Source: Actinomycetes bacterium | GTDB taxonomy: Bacteria; Actinomycetota; Actinomycetes; Mycobacteriales; Mycobacteriaceae | Direction of reading: 5' to 3' | Assembly (NCBI GenBank): GCA_023461275.1 | Contig: JAEYMI010000007.1 | Span: 1 to 19,309, forward strand | Length of the DNA: 19,309 nt | Program-made: the position numbers and the translations under genes | Shown here: in pieces, positions 6,914 to 13,836 of the stretch | How the letters are laid out: each line of letters starts with the position of its first letter | Numbering within the stretch: the first letter of the stretch is position 1 | The notes under the pieces: generated by a model | The model's database searches: none | The model's input: the letters and a program-made list of their open reading frames with translations, nothing else | Told to the model about the DNA's origin: nothing

Positions 6914-7549
6914 ATGGCAAACGCCACCGAGAAGCTCACCGTCGCCGTCCGCACCGAGAAGGGCAAGGGCGCCGCACGTCGCGCGCGTCGCGAGGGCAAC
7001 GTTCCCGCCGTCCTGTACGGCCACGGCACCGACCCGCAGCACCTGAGCCTGCCGGCCCGCGAGCTCGCCGCCATCCTGCGTAACAACGGCACCAACGCCA
7101 TCATCGATCTCGACATCGAGGGCGCCAGCCAGCTCGCCCTGACCAAGCAGATCGACGTTCACCCGATCCGCAACTACATCGAGCACGTCGACCTGCTCGT
7201 GATCCGCCGCGGCGAGAAGGTCACCGTCGAGGTCACCGTCGTCGTCGAGGGCGACGCCGCCCCGGGCACCCTGGTCACCCAGGACGCCAACACCGTCGAG
7301 ATCGAGGCCGACGCGCTGTCGATCCCCGAGCAGATCACCGTCAACGTCGAAGGTGCCGAGGCCGGCCTGTCGGTCCTGGCCGGCGCGCTCGAGCTGCCGG
7401 AGGGCGTCTCGCTCACCGGCGATCCCGAGGCACTCATCGTGGCCGTCAACGCCGCCCCGACCGCTGCCGACCTCGAGGATGAGGCCGAAGCCGCCGGCGC
7501 CGAGACCCCGGGCTCCGACGACGAGGCTGCCGCCGAGTCGGCCGAATAG
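6914..7549 (+). CDS. rplY: 50S ribosomal protein L25 / Ctc family
   Basis: L25 binds 5S rRNA in the large subunit; the long form (Ctc/TL5) has an added C-terminal domain. The 211 residues fit the long actinobacterial form: an N-terminal L25 domain (about 1-95, with KGKGAARRARREGNVPAVLYG and HPIRNYIEHVD), a beta-rich TL5 domain (about 96-185, with LSIPEQITVNV) and an acidic Ala/Glu tail of about 30 residues. A strong ribosome site, GAGGAGA (6900-6906), is 7 nt before the ATG. pth follows after 21 bp, the same order as in M. tuberculosis (Rv1015c-Rv1014c), so both are probably on one transcript. Confidence 0.96.
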   Translation: MANATEKLTVAVRTEKGKGAARRARREGNVPAVLYGHGTDPQHLSLPARELAAILRNNGTNAIIDLDIEGASQLALTKQIDVHPIRNYIEHVDLLVIRRGEKVTVEVTVVVEGDAAPGTLVTQDANTVEIEADALSIPEQITVNVEGAEAGLSVLAGALELPEGVSLTGDPEALIVAVNAAPTAADLEDEAEAAGAETPGSDDEAAAESAE

Positions 7550-7570
7550 TCACCACCTTTCACCAGATCA

Positions 7571-8137
7571 GTGAAACTGGTTGTCGGGCTGGGTAATCCA
7601 GGACCGAAGTACGAGAAGACGAGGCACAACATCGGCGCGATGGTCGTCGATGGCCTCGTCGCCTCGGCCGGCGAACGCTGGAAGGTACACAAGAAGTCCG
7701 GCGCCGACGCCGCAGCGATCACCATCTCCGGTGAGCAGGTGCTCGTCGCAAAACCCCGCACCTACATGAACGAGTCCGGTCGCCAGGTCGGCCAACTCGT
7801 CTCGTTCTATTCGCTCACCCCCGACGACGTCATCGTGCTGCACGACGAACTCGACATCGACTTCGGTCTGGTTCGCCTCAAACGCGGTGGCGGCGAGGGC
7901 GGCCACAACGGACTGCGATCGATCAGTCAGTCGATCGGCACCCGCGACTACCTGCGGGTACGTCTGGGCATCGGCCGTCCGCCCGGCCGACAGGATCCGG
8001 CCGACTTCGTGCTCAAGCCGTTCCCATCGGCCCAGCGCACCGACGTCGAACTACTGATCGGCAATGGCGTCGACGCCGTGGAACTGCTCGTCGGGCAGGG
8101 ACTCGAAGCGGCGCAGAATCAGGTGCACGCCTGGTAG
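7571..8137 (+). CDS. pth: Peptidyl-tRNA hydrolase
   Basis: Pth frees tRNA from prematurely dropped peptidyl-tRNAs and is essential in most bacteria. The 188-residue length is standard. The family signature runs GLGNPGPKYEKTRHNIG (residues 6-22). The catalytic and binding residues known from E. coli are all present: Asn9, His19, Asn67 (TYMNESG), Asp92 (HDELD) and Asn113 in GGGEGGHNGLRS. The start is GTG 7571, directly ahead of KLVVGLGNPG. The Shine-Dalgarno is weak, so translation may be coupled to rplY, which ends 21 bp upstream. The first base of a perfect palindrome coincides with the last base of its stop codon. Confidence 0.97.
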   Translation: MKLVVGLGNPGPKYEKTRHNIGAMVVDGLVASAGERWKVHKKSGADAAAITISGEQVLVAKPRTYMNESGRQVGQLVSFYSLTPDDVIVLHDELDIDFGLVRLKRGGGEGGHNGLRSISQSIGTRDYLRVRLGIGRPPGRQDPADFVLKPFPSAQRTDVELLIGNGVDAVELLVGQGLEAAQNQVHAW

Positions 8138-8148
8138 GTGCATGCACC
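8137..8148. repeat. Perfect 12-bp palindrome at the pth stop codon
   Basis: GGTGCATGCACC begins at the final G of the pth stop. It could form a 4- to 5-bp hairpin in the transcript, but there is no T-run, so termination is not evident. It could equally be a protein-binding site. Confidence 0.4.
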
Positions 8149-8242
8149 GACAGCGCATTCGGCGCCCTGGGCAAACCGCCGATGTTACGGCCGGGGCTGC
8201 CCAGACGATTCACTTCACGGGATTACCCTTTGTTCAGACGAC

Positions 8243-8262
8243 ACCGGCTGATCACCGCCGGT
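8243..8262. promoter_or_regulatory. Dyad just upstream of the first FabH gene
   Basis: ACCGGC (8243-8248) and GCCGGT (8257-8262) are perfect 6-bp inverted arms with an 8-bp spacer, ending 10 bp before ATG 8273. The position suits an operator or a hairpin that would hide the 5' end of the message. The arms are short, so the call is tentative. Confidence 0.3.
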
Positions 8263-8272
8263 TCATCGATAG

Positions 8273-9385
8273 ATGAGTTCAACTACAGACGGTTCAACGA
8301 CGAACAGGATGATGATGTCGGCAATTGCGACGCCCACCGGGCGCCAGAACGTGGCGATCGTGGGAATCGGCGCGGCACGACCGAAGCGCCTCGTGTCCAA
8401 CGACGAGGTCTGCGAGGTGCTCGACTCCAGCGACGAGTGGATCTTTGAACGAAGCGGTATCCGCAATCGTCGCTGGATCAGCGGCGACGAGACGGCTCGG
8501 ACGCTGGCAGCCAAGGCCGCCGAACGCGCGATCAACAACTCCGGCATTCCGCGAGAGCAGATCGGCGTGTTGATCCTGGCGACCAACAGCTGGACCACCA
8601 AGGTTCCGCAGGGCGCGCCCACCGTGGCCTACGACGTCGGCCTCAACGGCATCCCCGCCTACGACGTCGCCGCCGGATGCGGAGGCTTCGGCTATGGACT
8701 CGGCGTCGCCGCCGATACGGTCCGCGCAGGCTCGGCCGAGTACGTGCTGGTGGTGGGTGTGGAGACGTTGTCGATGGTGCTCGAACCCACCGACCGCAAC
8801 ACCGCCTTCATCTTCGGCGACGGCGCCGGCGCGGTGGTCGTCGGACCGAGCGAGGAGAACGGCATCTCGCCGACCGTGTGGGGCAGCGATGGCGAGAACG
8901 CCGACGCGATCGGCCAGAACATGGATATCCCCGCCTACATGGACCGGGCGCAGGAGTTTCAGCACAAGGACGCCGAGACCGATCCGGTCGGCCGGATGGT
9001 GATCACGATGCAGGGTTCGCGGGTGTTCCGGTGGGCGGCGATCGCATTGCCCAAGGCATTGCGGGCCGTGCTGGACACCTCGGGTGTGCAGGCCGAGGAC
9101 ATCGAGGTCTTCGTCCCGCATCAGGCCAACGCACGCATCAATGAACTGATGAAGAAGAACCTCGGCCTTGCCGACGACGTGCCGATGGCCAACGACATCG
9201 AGAACAGCGGCAACACCTCGGCCGCGTCGATTCCGCTGGCGATGGAGGAGATGCTGGCGACCGGCAAGGCCAAGGGCGGGCAAACCGCGCTGCTGCTCGG
9301 CTTCGGTGCCGGTCTGAGCTACGCGGGGGCCGTCGTTACTCTGCCCCCGGCTCCGCAAGAAACCAGCTTCGACGACCTGGGGTGA
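8273..9385 (+). CDS. Beta-ketoacyl-ACP synthase III (FabH) paralogue 1
   Basis: KAS III enzymes condense an acyl-CoA starter with malonyl-ACP to begin or extend FAS-II cycles. The protein is 370 residues from ATG 8273; ATGs at 8309, 8312 and 8315 would remove a poorly conserved 12-14 residue leader, and the start is uncertain. The catalytic triad is intact: Cys136 in AAGCGGFG, His283 in VPHQANARIN and Asn314 in SGNTSAAS. The acyl-pocket segment after ILATN (SWTTKVPQGAPTV) differs from the THLLFTPAAATKV of its downstream neighbour, and the mid-region near 210-235 also differs, so another chain length or starter is likely. It lies 201 bp before the second copy, in the same direction. This is the divergent copy; a housekeeping role is more likely for the other. 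Confidence 0.92.
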   Translation: MSSTTDGSTTNRMMMSAIATPTGRQNVAIVGIGAARPKRLVSNDEVCEVLDSSDEWIFERSGIRNRRWISGDETARTLAAKAAERAINNSGIPREQIGVLILATNSWTTKVPQGAPTVAYDVGLNGIPAYDVAAGCGGFGYGLGVAADTVRAGSAEYVLVVGVETLSMVLEPTDRNTAFIFGDGAGAVVVGPSEENGISPTVWGSDGENADAIGQNMDIPAYMDRAQEFQHKDAETDPVGRMVITMQGSRVFRWAAIALPKALRAVLDTSGVQAEDIEVFVPHQANARINELMKKNLGLADDVPMANDIENSGNTSAASIPLAMEEMLATGKAKGGQTALLLGFGAGLSYAGAVVTLPPAPQETSFDDLG

Positions 9386-9434
9386 CACTGTGACGCTGCC
9401 CCCGGCATAGGACCCGAGGGCAGGCTGACAGACG

Positions 9435-9473
9435 AAGGCATTTGGTGCGTCTCCCGCGACAAATGCATGCCTT
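9435..9473. repeat. Overlapping inverted repeats between the two fabH genes
   Basis: AAGGCAT (9435-9441) pairs with ATGCCTT (9467-9473), and GCATTTG (9438-9444) pairs with CAAATGC (9460-9466). The two pairings share left-arm bases, so only one can form at a time. This fits a regulatory dyad or a small RNA switch, and it sits about 115-150 bp before the second fabH. Confidence 0.4.
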
Positions 9474-9586
9474 TGAAACGCTCCTTCCTCGCGACGCGAT
9501 ATTCCCCTTGCATCGTCAGATCGCTACTTCCCAGTAGCCGGATCGTGTGAGATTCTATGACGACTCGCATAACGGAAGGACGTCGC

Positions 9587-10603
9587 ATGACCGTGCTCGC
9601 GGAAACCACCGGCACCAACAACATCGGCATGCTCGGCATCGGTGCCTACCGGCCCGAACGCGTCGTGACCAACGACGAGATCTGCGAAAACATCGACTCC
9701 TCCGACGAGTGGATCTACACGCGTACGGGCATCAAGACCCGACGTTTCGCCCGTCGCGACGAGGACGTCACCCAGATGTCCGTGCAGGCCGGGCGCACCG
9801 CGATCGCGAACGCCCTGCTGTCGGGTTCCGACATCGACGCGGTGATCCTGGCGACCAACACGCATCTGCTCTTCACCCCGGCCGCGGCCACCAAGGTCGC
9901 CACCGAGCTGGGCGCCAACGGCGTCCCGGCCTTCGACGTCACGGTCGGTTGTGCCGGCTTCGGTTACGCGATGGCGTTGGCGTCGGACATGGTGCGCGGC
10001 GGTAGCGCAACTCACGTGTTGGTGATCGGCGCCGAGCAGTTGTCGGTATCGCTGGACATGACCGACCGCACCAACTGCTTCATCTTCGGCGACGGCGCGG
10101 GCGCGGTGGTCGTCGGACCGACCGAGGATCAGCAGCTGGGTCCGGTGATCTGGGGCAGCGACGGCTCGCAGTACAACGCGATCCGCCAGGACATCGACTG
10201 GGTGACCTTCCTCGACAGCGACCGCACGCAGCGGCCGTTCTTGCGCCTGGAGGGAACCGCGGTGTTCCGCTGGGCTGCGTTCGAGATGGGCAAGGCCGCG
10301 CAGCGCGCCCTCGACGCGGCGAAGATCGGCGCCGAGGACCTCGACGTCTTCGTTCCACATCAGGCGAACTCGCGCATCAACGAGTTGTTGGCCCGCAATC
10401 TGAAGCTGCGGCCAGGAACCGTCGTCGCCAACGACATCGAAAACACCGGCAACACCTCGGCGGCGTCGATCCCGCTCGCGATGGAAGATCTGCTCTCCAC
10501 CGGCCAGGCCAAGCCCGGCGATACCGCCCTGCTGCTGGGTTACGGCGCCGGACTCAGTTATGCGGCGCAGGTCGTCAAGATGCCGCCGGTCCCCTTCGAG
10601 TAG
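9587..10603 (+). CDS. fabH: Beta-ketoacyl-ACP synthase III, mycobacterial FabH-like
   Basis: This 338-residue KAS III closely resembles M. tuberculosis FabH (Rv0533c), which links FAS-I acyl-CoA products to FAS-II for mycolic acid synthesis; segments such as GAYRPERVVTNDEIC, TRTGIKTRRFA and RQDIDWVTF are shared with it from memory. The triad is Cys122 (VGCAGFG), His258 (VPHQANSRIN) and Asn289 (TGNTSAAS). Start: ATG 9587 follows GGAAGGA (9574-9580) at 6 nt, preferred over ATG 9557. It follows a diverged paralogue and precedes alkB by 371 bp. If the host makes mycolates, this copy is the natural FAS-II primer. Confidence 0.93.
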   Translation: MTVLAETTGTNNIGMLGIGAYRPERVVTNDEICENIDSSDEWIYTRTGIKTRRFARRDEDVTQMSVQAGRTAIANALLSGSDIDAVILATNTHLLFTPAAATKVATELGANGVPAFDVTVGCAGFGYAMALASDMVRGGSATHVLVIGAEQLSVSLDMTDRTNCFIFGDGAGAVVVGPTEDQQLGPVIWGSDGSQYNAIRQDIDWVTFLDSDRTQRPFLRLEGTAVFRWAAFEMGKAAQRALDAAKIGAEDLDVFVPHQANSRINELLARNLKLRPGTVVANDIENTGNTSAASIPLAMEDLLSTGQAKPGDTALLLGYGAGLSYAAQVVKMPPVPFE

Positions 10604-10678
10604 CGACAGAAGTTCCTGTCAACAGTCCAGATATTCACGATCTGTCATGTCGTATTGCAGAGAATTCTGCCAATGTGA

Positions 10679-10694
10679 TGTGAGTTGCACCACA
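10679..10694. promoter_or_regulatory. CRP/GlxR-like half-site pair upstream of alkB
   Basis: TGTGAGTTGCACCACA matches the TGTGA-N6-TCACA consensus of mycobacterial Crp and corynebacterial GlxR with one mismatch. It also lies inside a wider dyad: AATGTGATG (10672-10680) against CACCACATT (10688-10696), 8 of 9 paired. cAMP-responsive control of alkane oxidation is the natural reading, but it is inference. Confidence 0.4.
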
Positions 10695-10703
10695 TTCCCG
10701 TAC

Positions 10704-10718
10704 AAGGTGTTACACCTT
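10704..10718. promoter_or_regulatory. 15-bp perfect palindrome upstream of alkB
   Basis: AAGGTGTTACACCTT has 7-bp perfect arms around a central T. It begins 10 bp after the CRP-like site and is an excellent candidate for a small dimeric repressor (for example GntR or TetR type). The adjacent genes offer no obvious regulator. Confidence 0.5.
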
Positions 10719-10826
10719 TGTCGTCGTGATCGATGACGCCGAGTATTGCGGCTGAACAGCGCAGAGACCGCAGATGCACAGTCGCTGCCGACGCTGCCGG
10801 GGCGCGTGTGGAACCGCGCGTCCACA

Positions 10827-10854
10827 TTGACGACTCAGGTGACGTGAATAGTCT
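10827..10854 (+). promoter_or_regulatory. Candidate alkB promoter
   Basis: TTGACG (10827-10832, 5 of 6) and TAGTCT (10849-10854, 3 of 6) are 16 bp apart. A start near 10861 would give a leader of about 114 nt beginning at a stable hairpin. Confidence 0.35.
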
Positions 10855-10863
10855 GGATAACTA

Positions 10864-10881
10864 TCGCGCCGGGGGGCGCGA
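10864..10881 (+). promoter_or_regulatory. GC-rich hairpin in the alkB leader
   Basis: TCGCGCC and GGCGCGA form a perfect 7-bp stem with a GGGG loop. It would lie at the very 5' end of the transcript from the candidate promoter. This could protect the message from 5' decay or slow RNA polymerase. No T-run follows, so it is not a typical terminator. Confidence 0.45.
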
Positions 10882-10974
10882 GCGCAAGAAGCTCTACCGG
10901 TGATTCCGGCCATCGTCGACGGTGGCCACTCGGAGATCACCACGGCCAGTCTTTGGGGGGAGGGACGGTCCGCT

Positions 10975-12138
10975 ATGACTTCGTCGGCTACCACTCGCGT
11001 ATGGACCGATCGACGCCGTTACCTGTGGCTCTGCGGTTTGATCGTTCCGACCAGCCCATTTCTGGCCTATCTACTGGTGACCACGCTGGGACCGGGAATC
11101 TTCTGGGCGCTCGGCTTCCTTATCATGATCGCGGTGCTGCCCGCGATCGACCTGCTCCGCGGTATCGACACCGCAAGCCCGCCCGACGAGGTGTTCGCAC
11201 AGCTCGACGCCGACCGATACTACCGCTGGTGCGTCTATCTCTATCTGCCGTTGCAATACGTCGGCCTGGTGCTGGCCTGCTGGTGCTGGACGCACGCGCC
11301 GATGGGCACCGCGGAACGGCTCGCGCTGACCGCCACCATCGGAGTCGTCGGCGGAGTCGGCATCAACGCGGCACACGAACTCGGCCACAAGCGCACCAAA
11401 CACGAACGAATCCTGGCGAAAATCGCACTCGCACAATCGTTCTACGGACACTTCTACGTCGAGCACAATCACGGCCACCACATCCGGGCCGCCACCCCGG
11501 AGGACCCGGCGAGTGCGCGCTTCGGCGAATCGTACTGGCATTTCCTGCCCCGATCGGTGGTCGGCGGCTTCAAGTCGGGCTGGCGGCATGAGCGCGGACG
11601 CCTGCAGCGTGCCGGGCTGCGCACCTTTACCTGGCGCAACAACATCCTCAACTCGTGGGCGATCACCGTGGTGCTGTGGGGCTCACTCGTCGCGATCTTC
11701 GGACCGTCGATCCTGCCGTGGCTGATCCTGCAGGCCGTCGGGGCGGTGATGATCCTCGAGTGCGCGAACTACATCGAGCACTACGGGCTACTGCGCGACA
11801 AGAGCCGCCGGGGTTCCTATCTGCGGGTCACCCCGCAGCACAGCTGGAACAGTGATCACGTGTGGAGCAATCTGTTCCTCTACCAGCTCCAACGGCACAG
11901 CGATCACCACGCCAATCCGGCCCGGCGCTACCAGACCCTGCGTTCGGCCCCCGACGCCCCGCAGCTACCGGCCGGCTATGCGGCCATGTGCCTGCTCGCG
12001 ACGGTGCCACCGCTGTACCGGCGGGTCATCGACAAGCGGCTCATGGCCTACTACGACGGCGATCTCGACCGGGTGAATCTCGATCCGCGTCTGGCGCGCA
12101 AACGCGAACGCGAGATGGCCTCGGCGTCGCACGGCTGA
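10975..12138 (+). CDS. alkB: AlkB-type membrane alkane 1-monooxygenase
   Basis: AlkB is an integral-membrane diiron enzyme that hydroxylates n-alkanes at C1 using O2 and electrons from rubredoxin. The 387 residues carry all conserved boxes: NAAHELGHKR (131-140), EHNHGHHIRAATPEDPASAR (163-182), NYIEHYGLLR (265-274) and LQRHSDHHANPARRYQ (305-320). Several membrane helices lie at about 17-60, 86-132 and 224-262. ATG 10975 matches the family N-terminus (TDRRRYLWL) and has GGGAGGG 10 nt upstream; a GTG at 10900 would add 25 residues. Odd points: the second box reads EHNHGHH where most relatives have EHNRGHH, and HSWNSDHVWSN replaces the commoner SWNSNN stretch. No rubredoxin, reductase or TetR gene follows, unlike the usual alkB-rub clusters of Gordonia and Rhodococcus; prfC comes next. 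Electron donors must be encoded elsewhere. Confidence 0.95.
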   Translation: MTSSATTRVWTDRRRYLWLCGLIVPTSPFLAYLLVTTLGPGIFWALGFLIMIAVLPAIDLLRGIDTASPPDEVFAQLDADRYYRWCVYLYLPLQYVGLVLACWCWTHAPMGTAERLALTATIGVVGGVGINAAHELGHKRTKHERILAKIALAQSFYGHFYVEHNHGHHIRAATPEDPASARFGESYWHFLPRSVVGGFKSGWRHERGRLQRAGLRTFTWRNNILNSWAITVVLWGSLVAIFGPSILPWLILQAVGAVMILECANYIEHYGLLRDKSRRGSYLRVTPQHSWNSDHVWSNLFLYQLQRHSDHHANPARRYQTLRSAPDAPQLPAGYAAMCLLATVPPLYRRVIDKRLMAYYDGDLDRVNLDPRLARKREREMASASHG

Positions 12139-12205
12139 GTCGGTACCCGACAGTGGCGACGCGCAAGATTTCGGACCTGCGGGCACCATTGCGTAGCCTC
12201 ATCCT

Positions 12206-13834
12206 GTGAGTTCACCCGAGGTCATCGCACGCCAAGCCCGACGCCGTCGTACCTTCGCGATCATCTCCCACCCCGACGCGGGTAAGTCGACGATGACCGA
12301 GGCGCTGGCGCTGCACGCCCGGATGATCAGCGAGGCCGGTGCCATTCACGGCAAGGCGGGTCGCAAGTCGACCGTCTCGGACTGGATGGAGATGGAGAAG
12401 GCCCGCGGCATCTCGGTCAGCTCCACCGCGCTGCAGTTCAACTACACCGCAGGCGACACCCCCACCACGTCGGCCGACGACCCCGACGTTCCGCACGTGA
12501 TCAACCTCGTCGACACCCCGGGCCACTCCGATTTCTCCGAGGACACCTACCGGGTGCTGACCGCGGTCGACGCCGCGGTGATGCTCATCGATGCCGCCAA
12601 GGGTCTGGAACCGCAGACCCTCAAGCTCTTCCAGGTCTGCCGTCACCGGGGCATCCCGGTGATCACGGTGATCAACAAGTGGGACCGCCCCGGCCGCACT
12701 CCGCTGGAGCTGATCGACGAGATCAGCGAGCGGATCGGGTTGATCCCCACCCCCATCTACTTCCCGGTCGGCATCGCCGGCGACTTCCGGGGGCTGCTCG
12801 ACCGGCGCACCGGTGAGTACATCCGCTTCACCCGCACCGCCGGCGGCGCCAAGATCGCGCCAGAGGAGATCCTCGACGCCGAGGCCGCCGCGGAGCGTGA
12901 GGGCGACGAGTTCGCCACCGCCGTCGAAGAGAGCGAGTTGCTGTCGGAGATGGGCCAGGATCACGACGAGGAGATGTTCCTCGCCGGCCAGACCTCGCCG
13001 ATGATCTTCGCCTCGGCGATGCTCAACTTCGGTGTGCGACAACTCCTCGAGGCGCTCGTGGAGATGGCACCGGCGCCGGCCGCCCGCCTTGACGTCGACG
13101 ACAACCCCCGCCAACCCACCGACCCGTTCAGTGCGGTGGTTTTCAAGGTGCAGGCCGGCATGGATGCCAGCCACCGGGATCGTCTGGCCTACATGCGCAT
13201 CGTGTCCGGCGAGTTCGAACGCGGCATGGTGGTCACCCATGCCCAGACCGGAAAACCGTTCGCCACCAAGTACGCCCAGGCCGTCTTCGGTCGAGACAGA
13301 TCCACCGTCGACCGCGCCTTCCCCGGCGACGTCGTCGGCCTGGTCAATGCGACCGCACTCGCACCCGGTGACACACTGTTCGACGACCCGCGGGTGCAGT
13401 TCCCACCGATCCCTTCCTTTGCGCCGGAACACTTCTCGGCGTTGCGCGCCACCACCGCCGACAAGTACAAGCAGTTTCGCAAGGCGATGGACCAACTCGA
13501 CAGCGAGGGCGTGGTCCAGGTGCTGCGCAACGATATTCGCGGCGATGCCTCACCGGTGCTCGCGGCTGTCGGCCCGATGCAGTTCGAGGTGGTGACCGCA
13601 CGAATGAAGAGTGAGTTCAACGTCGACACCGTCATCGAGCCGCTCGGCTACTCACTGGCGCGGCGCACCGACGCCGAGAGCGCAGTCGAGCTCGGACGTC
13701 AGCGTGGCGTGGAGGTCTTCACCCGCAGCGACGGCGCACTCCTGGCCCTGTTCAGCGACAAGTGGCGCCTGCAATACGTGGAGAAGGAACATCCCGATCT
13801 GATGCTGGAACCGCTTGTGGCGACGGCAGATTGA
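12206..13834 (+). CDS. prfC: Peptide chain release factor 3
   Basis: RF3 is a ribosomal GTPase that recycles RF1/RF2 after termination. The 542 residues are typical. G1 SHPDAGKST is at 21-29, the switch-I RGISVSST at 67-74, G3 DTPGH at 103-107 and G4 NKWD at 157-160, followed by the RF3-specific EF-G/EF-Tu-like domains. The start is GTG 12206, 67 bp after alkB, with no clear Shine-Dalgarno. The ATG of the lipoprotein gene lies 2 bp past its stop, which suggests translational coupling. EF-G or tetracycline-protection proteins are excluded by length and by the SDWMEMEKARGIS segment. Confidence 0.96.
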   Translation: MSSPEVIARQARRRRTFAIISHPDAGKSTMTEALALHARMISEAGAIHGKAGRKSTVSDWMEMEKARGISVSSTALQFNYTAGDTPTTSADDPDVPHVINLVDTPGHSDFSEDTYRVLTAVDAAVMLIDAAKGLEPQTLKLFQVCRHRGIPVITVINKWDRPGRTPLELIDEISERIGLIPTPIYFPVGIAGDFRGLLDRRTGEYIRFTRTAGGAKIAPEEILDAEAAAEREGDEFATAVEESELLSEMGQDHDEEMFLAGQTSPMIFASAMLNFGVRQLLEALVEMAPAPAARLDVDDNPRQPTDPFSAVVFKVQAGMDASHRDRLAYMRIVSGEFERGMVVTHAQTGKPFATKYAQAVFGRDRSTVDRAFPGDVVGLVNATALAPGDTLFDDPRVQFPPIPSFAPEHFSALRATTADKYKQFRKAMDQLDSEGVVQVLRNDIRGDASPVLAAVGPMQFEVVTARMKSEFNVDTVIEPLGYSLARRTDAESAVELGRQRGVEVFTRSDGALLALFSDKWRLQYVEKEHPDLMLEPLVATAD

Positions 13835-13836
13835 CG

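Larger units (their letters stand above)
10604..10974 (+). other. 371-bp structured intergenic region between fabH and alkB
   Basis: No convincing gene lies here; short frames on the minus strand have no ribosome site or recognisable product. The first ~130 bp are clearly more AT-rich than the flanks, as expected of a promoter region. It contains a CRP/GlxR-like site, a 15-bp palindrome, a promoter-like pair and a stable hairpin, each listed separately. Confidence 0.7.

Noticed and set aside
10900..10974. Upstream GTG start of alkB adding 25 residues
   Set aside because: Added residues are not membrane-like or conserved; ATG 10975 starts the family N-terminus and has a Shine-Dalgarno.
10619..10994. 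Two minus-strand frames between fabH and alkB
   Set aside because: They have no ribosome site, no recognisable product and cover a region full of regulatory-type dyads.
12212..13495. Minus-strand frame of 427 codons opposite prfC
   Set aside because: It is an antisense shadow of an unambiguous RF3 gene, Gly/His/Val-rich and without any domain.
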